NCBI RefSeq assembly: GCF_013911965.1
Contig: NZ_JACESE010000011.1
Location: 62,001 to 126,000, forward strand
Direction: 5' to 3'
Length of the DNA stretch: 64,000 nt
From: Phenylobacterium sp.
Lineage (GTDB): Bacteria > Pseudomonadota > Alphaproteobacteria > Caulobacterales > Caulobacteraceae
The position numbers and the translations under genes were made by a program. Position 1 is the stretch's first letter. Every line of letters begins with the position of its first letter. Below the pieces are notes generated by a model, which was not told the origin of the DNA, did no database searches, and saw nothing but the letters and a program-made list of their open reading frames with translations. Below are positions 40,595 through 49,144 of this stretch, in pieces.

Positions 40595-41868
40595 GACGCG
40601 TGGAGATCGCCGCCCACGACCAGCCCGACGGCGGCGCGGCGTGGCTGATGATCCGCCGCTACCGACGTCAGAGCGGCTATGACTACTACGTCACCGCGTC
40701 ACCAGGGCTGGAGGCGCGCCTGCCGCGGCCTTTGCCGATCGGCGGCCTCGGCTTTGCGACCTATGAGGCCGCCCACCTCTTCAGCCAGGGCCTCGCGGCC
40801 GCTCAGGCTGTGGACACGCTCTATGTGACCTTCTCGCCGCCGGAACACGCCGGCCACTGGCCCGCGCTGGCTCTCAGCCCGATCCATCCCTGCGAGGCCG
40901 ACAACCTCTTCGAGGCGGACGCCGAGGCGGAGACCGAGGCCGTACAGCCGCCGCCCGGCGAATGGCTCGATGCGCTGCTGGAGCGCTGCGCCGGGAAGCC
41001 GCCTGTCCCCACAGCGGTCGCGCACCCCTGCGATGCGGCCGCGCTGGGCGCCGCCATGGAGGCGGCCCAGCGAGGCTTCATCACCCCGCTGCTGGTGGGA
41101 CCCGAGGCCAAGATCCGCCGCGCCGCCGAGGCGGCCGGCGTGGATTTGCGCGGGGTGCAGATCATCCCGGAGCCGCATAGCCATGCGGCGGCGGCCCAGG
41201 CCGTCGCCCTGGTCCGGGCCGGCCAGGCCCAGCTGCTGATGAAGGGGTCGCTGCATACGGACGAGCTGATGCACGCGGTCCTCGACACCGCGCGCGGCCT
41301 GCGCACGGAACGGCGCGTGAGCCATGTCTATATCGTCGAGGCGCCCGCCTATCCGCGGCCGTTGCTCATCACCGACGCGGCGATCAACATCAGCCCCTCG
41401 CTCGAGGACAAGCGCGACATCCTGCAGAACGCCATCGACCTGGCGCATGTGATGGGCATCCGCACGCCCCGGGTGGCGGTGCTCTCCGCAGTGGAGACCG
41501 TCAACGCCAAGATCCAGTCCACCCTCGACGCCGCCGCGCTCTGCAAGATGGCGGACCGCGGTCAAATCTCCGGCGCGCTGATCGACGGGCCGCTCGCCTT
41601 CGACAACGCCATCAGCCCGCAAGCGGCGCAGGACAAGGGCATCCGTTCGGCGGTCGCCGGGCGCGCCGACATCCTCGTCACACCCGACCTGGTCTCCGGC
41701 AACGTGCTGGCCAAGCAGCTCACCTTCCTGGCCGCCGCCGAGGCGGCCGGCGTGGCGCTCGGCGCGCGAGTCCCCATCATCCTCACCAGCCGCGCCGATG
41801 CGGAGCGCACACGGGTCGCCTCCTGCGCGGTGGCGGCGCTGATGGCGAGTGAAGGAGCCCAGCCGTGA
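40591..41868 (+). CDS. pta: Phosphate acetyl/butyryltransferase with an extra N-terminal domain
   Basis: A 425-residue protein. Residues about 118-420 are the phosphate acyltransferase domain: A-H-P-C-D, G-F-I-T-P-L-L-V-G-P, LLMKGSLHTDELMHAVLD, ITDAAINISPSLEDKRDILQNAI, G-A-L-I-D-G-P-L-A-F-D-N-A-I-S and LVSGNVLAKQLTFLA. It interconverts acetyl-CoA and acetyl phosphate. Residues 1-95 form a separate small domain (RRYRRQSGYDYYVTASPGLE, G-L-G-F-A-T-Y-E-A-A) that resembles the stand-alone protein at 49601. It lacks the enoyl-CoA hydratase part of some relatives. GTG start at 40591 overlaps the preceding stop; ackA follows with a GTGA overlap. Confidence 0.9.
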   Translation: MRRVEIAAHDQPDGGAAWLMIRRYRRQSGYDYYVTASPGLEARLPRPLPIGGLGFATYEAAHLFSQGLAAAQAVDTLYVTFSPPEHAGHWPALALSPIHPCEADNLFEADAEAETEAVQPPPGEWLDALLERCAGKPPVPTAVAHPCDAAALGAAMEAAQRGFITPLLVGPEAKIRRAAEAAGVDLRGVQIIPEPHSHAAAAQAVALVRAGQAQLLMKGSLHTDELMHAVLDTARGLRTERRVSHVYIVEAPAYPRPLLITDAAINISPSLEDKRDILQNAIDLAHVMGIRTPRVAVLSAVETVNAKIQSTLDAAALCKMADRGQISGALIDGPLAFDNAISPQAAQDKGIRSAVAGRADILVTPDLVSGNVLAKQLTFLAAAEAAGVALGARVPIILTSRADAERTRVASCAVAALMASEGAQP

Positions 41869-43214
41869 GCGAGCTGATCCTGTCCCTCAACGCCGGGTCC
41901 TCAAGCCTGAAGTTCGGCCTCTATCGGCGCGACGTCGGCGAACTGGTGGAAACGATGCGTGGCCTCGCCGAGGGCCTTGGCGGCCAGGCGCGGCTGTCGG
42001 TGCAGAACGCCGGCGGGGAGACCCTGCTCAAAGAGTGCTGGTCGGCCGCGGGCGACGCGCTGGAGCACGCCTCAGCCCTGGCGCGCGTCCTTGCCTGGCT
42101 GGACGGCCAAACCGAGGGCGAGCCAATCGCGATCGTCGCGCACCGCATCGTGCATGGCGGCGATCACGCCTCGGCGGAGGTCTTCTCAGCGGACCTCGAT
42201 GCCGAGCTGCAGGCCCTGGCGCCGCTTGCGCCCCTGCATCAACCGATCGGACTGGCGCTCTACCGCCAGGCGCGGGCGCGCCTGCCCGCCGCGACCCACG
42301 TCGCCTGCTTCGACACCGCCTTCCACAGCCGCATGCCCGAGACCGCGCGGCGCTTCGCCCTGCCGCGCGACCTCACCGCGCAGGGTGTTCGCCGCTACGG
42401 GTTCCACGGCCTGTCCTACGCCCACACGCTGCGCCGGCTGCGCAGCGTCGATCCGGACCTCGCCGCCTGCCGCCTCGTGGCCGCCCACCTGGGCGCGGGC
42501 GCGAGCCTTTGCGCGCTGGAGCACGAGACGAGCCAGGACACGACGATGGGCTTCAGCGCGCTCGACGGCCTGATGATGGCCACCCGGTGCGGCAGCCTGG
42601 ATCCCGGCGTCGTCCTCCATCTGCTCGAGCGCAACAAGATGAGCCCTGGCGAGGTCGAGGACCTGCTCTACCGGCGGTCCGGCCTGCTCGGCGTCTCGGG
42701 CCTGAGCGGCGATCTGCGCGAACTGGTGGCCGCCGACAGCGAGGACGCCAAGGCCGCCGTCGACCTCTTCGTCTATCGAACGGTCCAGGGGATCGGCGCC
42801 ATGGCGGCCACACTCGGCGGTATGGACGGCCTGGTCTTCACCGGCGGCGTGGGCGAGCATAACGCCGAGGTGCGGGGGCGAATCTGCCGGCGTCTTGCCT
42901 GGCTGGGGGTGGACATCGACCCCAGAGCCAACGCCGGCGCCGGCGAGGGCCGCATCGACGCCCCGACCAGCTGCGTCTCGGTGTGGGTGATCCCCGCCAA
43001 CGAAGAAGCCGAGATGGCGCACGAGGCGGCCGACCTTGTCTGGCCCCGGGCGCGGCCCAACGATCCGCCGAGCTCTGGCCCCTCCGGCGATCACGTCGAC
43101 GCCTTGCTGGATGAGGCGCTGGAGGAGACCTTCCCGGCCAGCGACCCGCCGTCCCTCGTGCGGCCGCACGATCCGGACGACCTGGAGCCGGCGGCCGCGG
43201 CGGACCGCGAGTAG
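41865..43214 (+). CDS. ackA: Acetate kinase with a C-terminal ETFPASDPPS tail
   Basis: A 449-residue protein, about 50 longer than usual. The kinase has LNAGSSSLKFGLY, VAHRIVHGGDH, ACFDTAFHSRMPE (catalytic Asp), RRYGFHGLSYAH, AHLGAGASL, R-C-G-S-L-D-P-G and VFTGGVGEHN. It makes ATP from acetyl phosphate, giving energy when respiration is limited. After about residue 395 comes an extra segment with DHVDALLDEALEETFPASDPPS, a short motif known as a stand-alone small protein in many Proteobacteria. GTG start at 41865 overlaps the pta stop, so the two are coupled. Confidence 0.93.
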   Translation: MSELILSLNAGSSSLKFGLYRRDVGELVETMRGLAEGLGGQARLSVQNAGGETLLKECWSAAGDALEHASALARVLAWLDGQTEGEPIAIVAHRIVHGGDHASAEVFSADLDAELQALAPLAPLHQPIGLALYRQARARLPAATHVACFDTAFHSRMPETARRFALPRDLTAQGVRRYGFHGLSYAHTLRRLRSVDPDLAACRLVAAHLGAGASLCALEHETSQDTTMGFSALDGLMMATRCGSLDPGVVLHLLERNKMSPGEVEDLLYRRSGLLGVSGLSGDLRELVAADSEDAKAAVDLFVYRTVQGIGAMAATLGGMDGLVFTGGVGEHNAEVRGRICRRLAWLGVDIDPRANAGAGEGRIDAPTSCVSVWVIPANEEAEMAHEAADLVWPRARPNDPPSSGPSGDHVDALLDEALEETFPASDPPSLVRPHDPDDLEPAAAADRE

Positions 43215-43261
43215 CGGCGACACTCAGTAAGGTCGTCCCCGCGCTGTCGACGCAATTGAGT

Positions 43262-44011
43262 TCAGAGCCGGGCGAGGCGGCCGCCGTCCACGGCCAGGGC
43301 TGCGCCCGTGACGAAGGCGGCGTCATTCGAGCACAGGAAGGCGACGGCGCCGGCCACATCCTCGGGGCAGCCCACCTCGGCGGGGTCCAATCGCTCCGCC
43401 CCGCTCTTCAGATTGGGATTGTCGCGCAGCATGGCCGTGTCGACGGCGCCCGGCACGACGGCGTTGGCGCGCAAGCCCTTCGGCTTGCCTTCGATCGCCG
43501 CCGATCGGGTCAGCGACAGCAGCGCCGCCTTGGCGGCGGCGTAGGGCGCCACCAGCGGCGTGGTCTCGAAGGCGTGCACGCTGGCGACGTTGACGATCGC
43601 GCCGCCCGGCCGCATCGCGCGGAAGGCCTCGCGGGTGAGCCGCACCGCGCCGAGCAGGTCGACGTCCAGGACGGCGCGCCACTCCTCGTCGCTGATCTCC
43701 TCGAAGGGCTTGAAGGTCATCACCCCGGCGTTGTTCACGACCAGGTCGAGACCGCCCCAGGCCTCCTTCGCCTGGCGTACGGCCGCGGCGACCGAGGCCG
43801 GGTCGCGGACGTCGCAGATCGTGGCGGCCGCGCGGCTCCCCGGCTCGCGAAGGAGCTCGGCCGCCACGGCCTCGGCGCGCTCGAGGTGCGGGCCGGTGAC
43901 GAGGACGGCGGCCCCTTCCTTCGCCAGTCTCAGGCAGATCGCCCGACCGATGCCGCCCGCCGCACCGGTGACGAGGGCCACCTTGTCGGCCAGCCTGCCA
44001 GGCTTGGCCAT
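43262..44011 (-). CDS. SDR-family oxidoreductase
   Basis: A 249-residue classical short-chain dehydrogenase: TGAAGGIGRAICLRL cofactor motif, D-V-R-D near residue 66, NNAGV, the catalytic Ser in NVASVHAF, Y-A-A-A-K and PGAVDTAML. Substrate unknown. It ends the run sigma factor - SDR on the minus strand, 5 bp after the sigma gene stop, so co-transcription is likely. It is convergent with ackA. Confidence 0.92.
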   Translation of the reverse strand: MAKPGRLADKVALVTGAAGGIGRAICLRLAKEGAAVLVTGPHLERAEAVAAELLREPGSRAAATICDVRDPASVAAAVRQAKEAWGGLDLVVNNAGVMTFKPFEEISDEEWRAVLDVDLLGAVRLTREAFRAMRPGGAIVNVASVHAFETTPLVAPYAAAKAALLSLTRSAAIEGKPKGLRANAVVPGAVDTAMLRDNPNLKSGAERLDPAEVGCPEDVAGAVAFLCSNDAAFVTGAALAVDGGRLARL

Positions 44012-44016
44012 GAGCG

Positions 44017-44664
44017 TCAGGCGTTCCCGAGCTGGCGCTGCGCGGCGTCGATGAGGCGGACCGCCCGGTCAGGCGACAGGTTCATGACCGACGAGATCTC
44101 GACGACGCTCAGCCGGTGCTCGACGCTGAGGACGAGGGCCTGCCGCTCCTCGTTGGTGAGCTGGTAGGTCCGGTCATCGCTGAGGTCGTCAGCCTGGACG
44201 TCCTCGGCCGGGATGATGTCCTCCCAGCGCGTGATGTCGTCGGGCTGATACCATTCCCAGAATTCCTCGTCTGTCGCCTCGGCCGCCGCCGCTTCATCCT
44301 CCACCGGCGCCTCGAGGGAGACGCCGGCGAGCCGGCGGGCGCGCCGCTCGCTGCGGACGATCGATTCCAGCACCTTGAACATCAGGCCGAGCAGCCAGGG
44401 CCGGACATCCAGGTTCTGGGGCTTGCGGGCCCGATCCCGCCAGCCCCGCGCCAAGGTCTCGCCCACCAGCTCGTCGGCGGAGAGGTCCTGCGGGCGCAGG
44501 TCGCCGACCGCGCGCCGGTAGCGCAGCTCGCGGGCGGCGGCGGCCATCAGCTCCGGCAGGTAAGGCTCGATCAGATGCCGAAAGCCGTCCTTGTCGCCGG
44601 CGAGGACCTTGCGCCAGGCTTCGTCGCGCGCCGGCGCCATCTCCTGGGCGGGCAGCGCGCTCAT
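44017..44664 (-). CDS. Sigma-70 family (ECF-like) RNA polymerase sigma factor
   Basis: A 215-residue protein. Region 2 is seen at about 20-105 (FRHLIEPYLPELMAAAARE, D-L-S-A-D-E-L-V-G-E-T-L-A-R-G-W, RPWLLGLMFKVLESIVRSE) and region 4 at about 165-215 (TNEERQALVLSVEHRLSVVEISSVM then a helix with DRAVRLIDAAQRQL). An unusually long acidic linker (about 120-165, rich in E/D/W) separates them. It starts inside the preceding DUF5335 gene (ATGA overlap). Its target promoters are unknown; no anti-sigma gene is visible, though the DUF5335 partner is constant here. Confidence 0.8.
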   Translation of the reverse strand: MSALPAQEMAPARDEAWRKVLAGDKDGFRHLIEPYLPELMAAAARELRYRRAVGDLRPQDLSADELVGETLARGWRDRARKPQNLDVRPWLLGLMFKVLESIVRSERRARRLAGVSLEAPVEDEAAAAEATDEEFWEWYQPDDITRWEDIIPAEDVQADDLSDDRTYQLTNEERQALVLSVEHRLSVVEISSVMNLSPDRAVRLIDAAQRQLGNA

Positions 44665-45011
44665 GGTCGCACCGTCTCCGGCGCCGGAAGGCTGAGGGGC
44701 TGGCGGAAGCGAACGATGTGGCGCTCGCCGGACGCGCTTTCCACCGCCAGGCTTTCGACCACGGCGCCTTCGCGCTGCACGATCAGGGCGGCGGGTTCGC
44801 GGACGATGTGGTCCAAGCCCTCCACGGCGATTTCGACGATGTCGTCCTTCGGATCATAGGTGACGCCCAGAAGGGGCACCCACTCCGCCTGGATCTGGTC
44901 GCCGATGTTCAGGCTCGCGACCTCTATCTCCGCCTGGGCGCCTTCCAGCTGCCGGGAGAGCCGATCGCAGAAGAACTCCCACTGGCCCTTGTCGATGACC
45001 TCGTCAGACAT
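44661..45011 (-). CDS. DUF5335-like protein coupled to the sigma factor
   Basis: A 116-residue soluble beta-rich protein: W-E-F-F-C-D-R-L-S-R-Q-L, A-E-I-E-V-A-S-L-N-I-G-D-Q-I-Q-A-E-W-V-P-L-L-G with YDPKDDIVEIAVEGLDHIV, and a basic/aromatic end. This matches my recollection of DUF5335, found near stress genes. Its stop overlaps the sigma-factor start (ATGA), so the two are translated together; it could be a regulator of the sigma factor, which is only inference. Confidence 0.7.
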   Translation of the reverse strand: MSDEVIDKGQWEFFCDRLSRQLEGAQAEIEVASLNIGDQIQAEWVPLLGVTYDPKDDIVEIAVEGLDHIVREPAALIVQREGAVVESLAVESASGERHIVRFRQPLSLPAPETVRP

Positions 45012-45127
45012 GCTCCATCCTCACGAACTTCAAACTGCACAAGGAGAATTTCGGATCGGGAGCCGCCTGGGGCGACGGCGCGCCCGGTCGCTGGAAAAAC
45101 GTCCGGCCCCGCCCTACAGTTTCGGGC

Positions 45128-46522
45128 GTGCACTCAAATTCACGCCCGATGACCGCCGATAAGTACCCGACGCGTTCTGCCCCTGGTCAATACAGTTCAG
45201 CGACGGTGATCGGACCTTGCCTTTACTGCGGCGCGCCGGCCGGGAGGCTGGCCCTGCGGATCGGCGCCGAGCCGCCCCCGCCGGCCCTTATCCGGGCCCT
45301 GGGCGAGGTCCGGGCTGCGGCCGCGCAGGCCAACCGCGACTGCGGCGCGCTCGATCAGGCGCGCAGCGAAGCGCTCGCCAGGGCCGCGCTTCAGGTCTCT
45401 GTTCAGCCGCCGGACGCCTGGGGCCGATCGCTCTGGCAGGATGGCGGCGGGGCGGGCCTGGCCTATCCGCTCGACCTGGCGATCCTCGAGGCCGCGGAGG
45501 GCCACGCAGACGTTGGGCCCGACGACGTGCGCCGCCACCAATGCGTCGATGCGGTGCAGACCGCCCTCCACGTGGCCGCCCTGCGGCTGTGGGAAACGGG
45601 GCTCTCCCCGGCGCTGGCGCACCTGACGGGGCTCCTCGAGCAGAAGGCGACCGCCTGGTCCGGCCTCATCAAGATCGGCCGCACCCATCTGCAAGACGCC
45701 GCTCCCCTGACGCTGGGCCAGGAGGTCTCGGGCTGGCTGCAGCAGGTGCGCAACGGCCGGACCCGGCTGAGCGCCGCCGCCGAAGACCTCCTGGCCGTTC
45801 CGTTCGGCCGGGGTTGCATCGGCACGGGGGCCGGCGTCCCGGCGGGCTTCGCGGCGAGCGCCGTTCGACGGCTGGCCGAGCTCACGGGCCTTGCCCTACG
45901 CGCATCGCCCGACGCCCTCGCGGACCTGGCCGGACCCGGGCGCATCGCCTTCTTCCACGCGGCGCTCGCGACGCTGGCGGCGGCGCTCTTCAAGATCGCA
46001 AGCGACGTTCGCCTCCTCGCCAGCGGACCGGCGGCCGGGTTCAACGAGCTGCGGCTGCCGGAAACCGGTCTTCCGTGCAGCAGCCTTCCCGGCAAGACCA
46101 ACCCCGACGCGGCTGAGGCCTTGGCTCAGGTGTGCGTCCAGGTGATGGGCGCAGACGGCGCCGTGTCGCTCGCCGCCTCCCAGGGGCAGTTCGAGTTCAA
46201 CGGCTTCCTGCCGCTTCTGGCCTTCAACGTCCTGCGCTCGGCGACCTTGCTTTCGGACGCGATCCGGGTGTTCGCCGACCAGGGTGTGGCCGGTCTGGAG
46301 CCCCGCGAGGACGTGCTGGCCCTCAACGTCGCGCAGTCGGTGATGCTGGTGACGGCGCTCGCACCGCAGATCGGCTACGACGCCGCGGCGAAGATCGCGC
46401 GCGACGCCCATCAGCGGAAGGTCAGCCTGCGGGAGGCGGCGCTAGCCTCGGGCGAGGTAGACGCCGAGACCTACGAGCGGCTCGTCCGGCCCGAGCGCAT
46501 GCTCGGGCCGGACGGCGGCTAG
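45128..46522 (+). CDS. Divergent fumarase/aspartase-superfamily protein, probably not a fumarase
   Basis: About 464 residues. The superfamily fold is clear from GRTHLQDAAPLTLGQEVSGW (C2 motif), the long central helices and a degenerate signature loop CSSLPGKTNPDAAEA, one residue shorter than GSSIMPGKxNP. Active-site pieces of FumC are missing: TGSGTQSNMN is replaced by DGGGAGLAYP and KSQSSND by RRHQCVD. The first 60 residues, with CLYCGAP, do not match the family and the true start may lie downstream (weak ribosome signals). It may be a lyase with other substrates or a pseudoenzyme. It is divergent from the sigma/DUF5335 genes. Confidence 0.75.
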   Translation: MHSNSRPMTADKYPTRSAPGQYSSATVIGPCLYCGAPAGRLALRIGAEPPPPALIRALGEVRAAAAQANRDCGALDQARSEALARAALQVSVQPPDAWGRSLWQDGGGAGLAYPLDLAILEAAEGHADVGPDDVRRHQCVDAVQTALHVAALRLWETGLSPALAHLTGLLEQKATAWSGLIKIGRTHLQDAAPLTLGQEVSGWLQQVRNGRTRLSAAAEDLLAVPFGRGCIGTGAGVPAGFAASAVRRLAELTGLALRASPDALADLAGPGRIAFFHAALATLAAALFKIASDVRLLASGPAAGFNELRLPETGLPCSSLPGKTNPDAAEALAQVCVQVMGADGAVSLAASQGQFEFNGFLPLLAFNVLRSATLLSDAIRVFADQGVAGLEPREDVLALNVAQSVMLVTALAPQIGYDAAAKIARDAHQRKVSLREAALASGEVDAETYERLVRPERMLGPDGG

Positions 46523-46524
46523 GA

Positions 46525-47112
46525 TCAGGTCCAGGCCTCGCGGCGGCGGCTCGCGGCGAAGGCCAGCAGCGCCAGGCCGGAGAACATCAGATCGATCCCG
46601 ACGAGGTAGCCGACGAACAGCGGCGCTGCGACCGGGGCGATGAACACGGCCAGCACGCCCAGCGCGAGGTCGACGGCGGCCGGGGCCAGGAGCCAGTACC
46701 AGCCGGGCGCCTGGAGGCGCTTCAGCTTCACCGAGACCATGGCCACCGCGACGCCGGTCACGAAGAAGTAAGCGGCGGCCAGCAGCGCCAGGGTCCACGC
46801 CCCGACCCACGGATAGACCAGGGCCAGGACGCCGGCGACGATGGCGGCGATCGCCGACACCAGGCGCCAGGCGACGTTCGCGTGGCGGCGGGTGCGGACC
46901 AGCGCGATGAGGCTGACTCCGCCGCCGAGGATCAGCAACCAGCCGAACACCAGGGCCGCGGCGAGGCCCGCGGCGAGCGGCAGCGCGAAGGCGAGGACGC
47001 CCAGCAACGTCAGGGCCACGCCCTCGAGGATGAACCAGGTCCTGGGGCTCGCCCGCCATTTGGGCAGGGCGAAGCCGTGGGATCGTTCGATAGGGATGTG
47101 ACGGGCGACCAT
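46525..47112 (-). CDS. hdeD: HdeD-family membrane protein
   Basis: A 195-residue protein with six predicted membrane segments (from about residue 27 to 185), starting WFILEGVALTLLGVLAFALP and containing LVFGWLLILGGGVSLIALV and V-A-G-V-L-A-L-V-Y-P-W-V-G-A. This matches HdeD, linked to acid and heat resistance and a regular member of the transmissible stress-tolerance locus. It follows the BON gene by 15 bp on the minus strand; together they look like an envelope stress operon. Confidence 0.9.
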   Translation of the reverse strand: MVARHIPIERSHGFALPKWRASPRTWFILEGVALTLLGVLAFALPLAAGLAAALVFGWLLILGGGVSLIALVRTRRHANVAWRLVSAIAAIVAGVLALVYPWVGAWTLALLAAAYFFVTGVAVAMVSVKLKRLQAPGWYWLLAPAAVDLALGVLAVFIAPVAAPLFVGYLVGIDLMFSGLALLAFAASRRREAWT

Positions 47113-47127
47113 CGGAATGCTCCTTCC

Positions 47128-47805
47128 TCAGGCCGCCTGGCTGGCGAAGGGCCAGGGATCGATGGTCAGTTCGTTGCGCACCTCCGTCACGCCGGGCGCC
47201 GACCAGGCCTGGCGCTCGGCCTCCTGGCGTTCCGCCCAGGACCGGACATGGCCCTTCAGGGTCACCTGGCTGCCGTCCGCCTCGACGATCACATGGTGCG
47301 CGTCCACCTGGGCGCTGCGGACGAAGGCGTCCTCGATCTTCTTCTTGAGTTCGATCGGTTCGACCTTCGGCTTGATCCGGATGATGTTGGAGACCGCGAC
47401 CACGCCCTTGATGTTGCGGACGGCGCGTTCAGCCCAGTCCTTCTGGTACTTCCATTCCACCTCGCCCTGGAGGCTGAGGTAGCCGTCCTTCACCACCACC
47501 TTGACGCGTTCCGAGGCGGCCGGCAGGTCACGCTTCAGCGCCTCGACCGCATCCCGCGCGATGTCGGGGTCGGGTCGGCGGTCCACCTGCGGCAGACGCA
47601 CCTCGATGTCGTTGGCGACCGCCTTGACGCCCTTCACCTTCTTGGCGGCGTTTTCCGCGGCGTAGAAGTCGGCGTAGCTCTTCACGAAGCCTGCGAGGGT
47701 GACGACGCCGTCCCTCACGGCGACGGCGATGTCGTCATCCTTCAGGCCCGGCTCCCAGCTCAGCTGGGCTTCGACGTTCTTCTTGATGTCAGCATCGTTC
47801 TGCAT
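47128..47805 (-). CDS. Triple-BON-domain protein
   Basis: A 225-residue protein starting at 47805 after GCAGGAGGGCC. Three BON domains are visible: about 5-72 ([19 protein letters not shown]), 78-145 ([19 protein letters not shown]) and 150-220 ([20 protein letters not shown]). No signal peptide is present. BON domains bind membrane phospholipids or polymers. The first domain with [21 protein letters not shown] is closely related to the BON part of the 16399 protein. It is co-oriented with hdeD. Confidence 0.9.
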   Translation of the reverse strand: MQNDADIKKNVEAQLSWEPGLKDDDIAVAVRDGVVTLAGFVKSYADFYAAENAAKKVKGVKAVANDIEVRLPQVDRRPDPDIARDAVEALKRDLPAASERVKVVVKDGYLSLQGEVEWKYQKDWAERAVRNIKGVVAVSNIIRIKPKVEPIELKKKIEDAFVRSAQVDAHHVIVEADGSQVTLKGHVRSWAERQEAERQAWSAPGVTEVRNELTIDPWPFASQAA

Positions 47806-47921
47806 GGTTGGCCCTCCTGCCCCGCCGCTCCGGCGGCCGGGGTTTCTCGGGCCAGCCGGGGCGGCGAAGCGTGCAATAAAGTGCACATTCACCTAATCCT
47901 GTTCTCGGGCGAGGGTTCCGC

Positions 47922-48215
47922 TCAGCGGTAGCCCGCCCGCATCAGCGCCCAATCGAGCTCGCGCAACGACGGCTGGACGAGGATCTGGCCGCCGACCGTG
48001 ACGGTCGGGCTCGCCAGCCGGCCGCCGGCCAGCCACTCGAGCTGGGTCCTCGCCTGCGGGGCTGCGTCCCAATCGACGAAGCGGTAGGGCACGCCCGCCC
48101 GGTCCAGATGCCGACGCACCATCATGGTGACGCCGCACCAGCGGCTTCCATAGACGACGACCTCGCCGGCGACCGCGCCGCGGGAGGCGAAGGGACTGTA
48201 ACCCGCACCTAACAT
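47922..48215 (-). CDS. Glutaredoxin-like protein with a single-cysteine active site
   Basis: A 97-residue thioredoxin-fold protein. After the strand VVVYGSRWCGVTMMVRRHLD the helix starts, with a single active-site Cys in W-C-G-V-T, then VPYRFVDWDAAPQARTQL and a T-V-T-V-G-G turn (usual cis-Pro loop P-T-V). Such monothiol or NrdH-like proteins handle disulphides or glutathione adducts. It directly follows the peroxiredoxin gene (12 bp), so it may reduce it. Confidence 0.8.
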   Translation of the reverse strand: MLGAGYSPFASRGAVAGEVVVYGSRWCGVTMMVRRHLDRAGVPYRFVDWDAAPQARTQLEWLAGGRLASPTVTVGGQILVQPSLRELDWALMRAGYR

Positions 48216-48227
48216 GGCCGCCTCCCC

Positions 48228-48956
48228 TTAAGCCGCCTTGCGGGCCGCAAGCCCGTCCAGGACCTCGAAGAGTTCGTAGATGTCCGGAACGTGCTGCAGC
48301 TTCGGCGAGACATGGGCGTAGCGGATCACGCCGTCCGCATCGACCAGGTAGAGCGCGCGCTCGGAGAACCCATCTCCATCGCGCCAGACCTGATAGCGCC
48401 GCGCCACCTCGCCCTTGGGGTTGAAGTCCGCCAGCAGCGGGAAGGTGACGCCCCGCACCGCCGCCCACGCGCCGTGGCTGTAAAGGCTGTCGACCGAGAC
48501 GCCGACCACTTCGACGTTGCGGCTGCGGAACTCGTCGAGCTCCTGCTGATAGAGGTCGAGCTGCCGGCTGCAGCCCGGGCTCCAGTCGAGCGGGTAGAAG
48601 ACCAGCAGCACGTTTCGGCCGCGGAAATCGGAGAGCCGGACCACCTGGCCGTTCGCGTCCGGCAAGGCGAAGTCCGGAGCAGGCTCGCCGACCTTCAGCG
48701 GCGTGCTGACCGCACCGCCCTCCATGGCCGGGGCGTGCTGGTGCAGATCGGCCACGTCCTGCAAGGTGCGGCCGCCGGCGATCTGCGGCGCGGCGGCCGC
48801 GCCGCCACGCCAGACCTCCTGGATCATGCCGTGCAGCAGCGATAGCGCCTGCGTCTGCGCACCCTCGGGCAGCTGCGGCGCCAGGGCGGCGAAATCCTGT
48901 TCGAGTTGATCAAGTCGGGTCGGCTGAGCCTGAAGAGGACCCGCATGCGTGTCCAT
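48228..48956 (-). CDS. Peroxiredoxin (AhpC/TSA family) with N-terminal helical extension
   Basis: A 242-residue protein starting at 48956 (MDTHAGPL). Residues 1-95 form a helical extension rich in Q/L/A. The peroxiredoxin domain follows (PAPDFALPDANG) with the peroxidatic Cys in PLDWSPGC, where Ser replaces the common Thr three residues before. A second Cys further on is not visible in the C-terminal part, suggesting the 1-Cys type. The extension has the same Q/L pattern as a small coiled-coil and is unusual. It reduces peroxides with thiols from the Grx-like protein downstream. The promoter at 49035-49062 is a full heat-shock match. Confidence 0.88.
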   Translation of the reverse strand: MDTHAGPLQAQPTRLDQLEQDFAALAPQLPEGAQTQALSLLHGMIQEVWRGGAAAAPQIAGGRTLQDVADLHQHAPAMEGGAVSTPLKVGEPAPDFALPDANGQVVRLSDFRGRNVLLVFYPLDWSPGCSRQLDLYQQELDEFRSRNVEVVGVSVDSLYSHGAWAAVRGVTFPLLADFNPKGEVARRYQVWRDGDGFSERALYLVDADGVIRYAHVSPKLQHVPDIYELFEVLDGLAARKAA

Positions 48957-49034
48957 GGCTGTGCTCCCTTGATTGAAGCTGTCCTTTTCCAATGGGTGGA
49001 TCGTCCGCGGCCGTGGGACCGCGGCTCAGGCGTG

Positions 49035-49062
49035 AGTTAGGGCGGCCCCTCAACCGCACAAG
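49035..49062 (-). promoter_or_regulatory. RpoH-like promoter for the peroxiredoxin-glutaredoxin pair
   Basis: On the minus strand CTTG (49062-49059), 17 bp, CCTAACT (49041-49035). Exact -35 and spacing; leader about 72 nt. Confidence 0.6.
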
Positions 49063-49077
49063 CCGCTCCGTTCGCCT

Positions 49078-49105
49078 CTGGCGCCGCGCGCCGCGAGGCC
49101 CAAAT
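49078..49105 (+). promoter_or_regulatory. Weak RpoH-like promoter for trxC
   Basis: CTGG (49078-49081), 17 bp, CCCAAAT (49099-49105), one mismatch in each box; 40 bp before the ATG. Confidence 0.35.
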
Positions 49106-49144
49106 TGGCCTTCGTCAGAGCAGCAGATCCAAGGAGTCGCCTCG

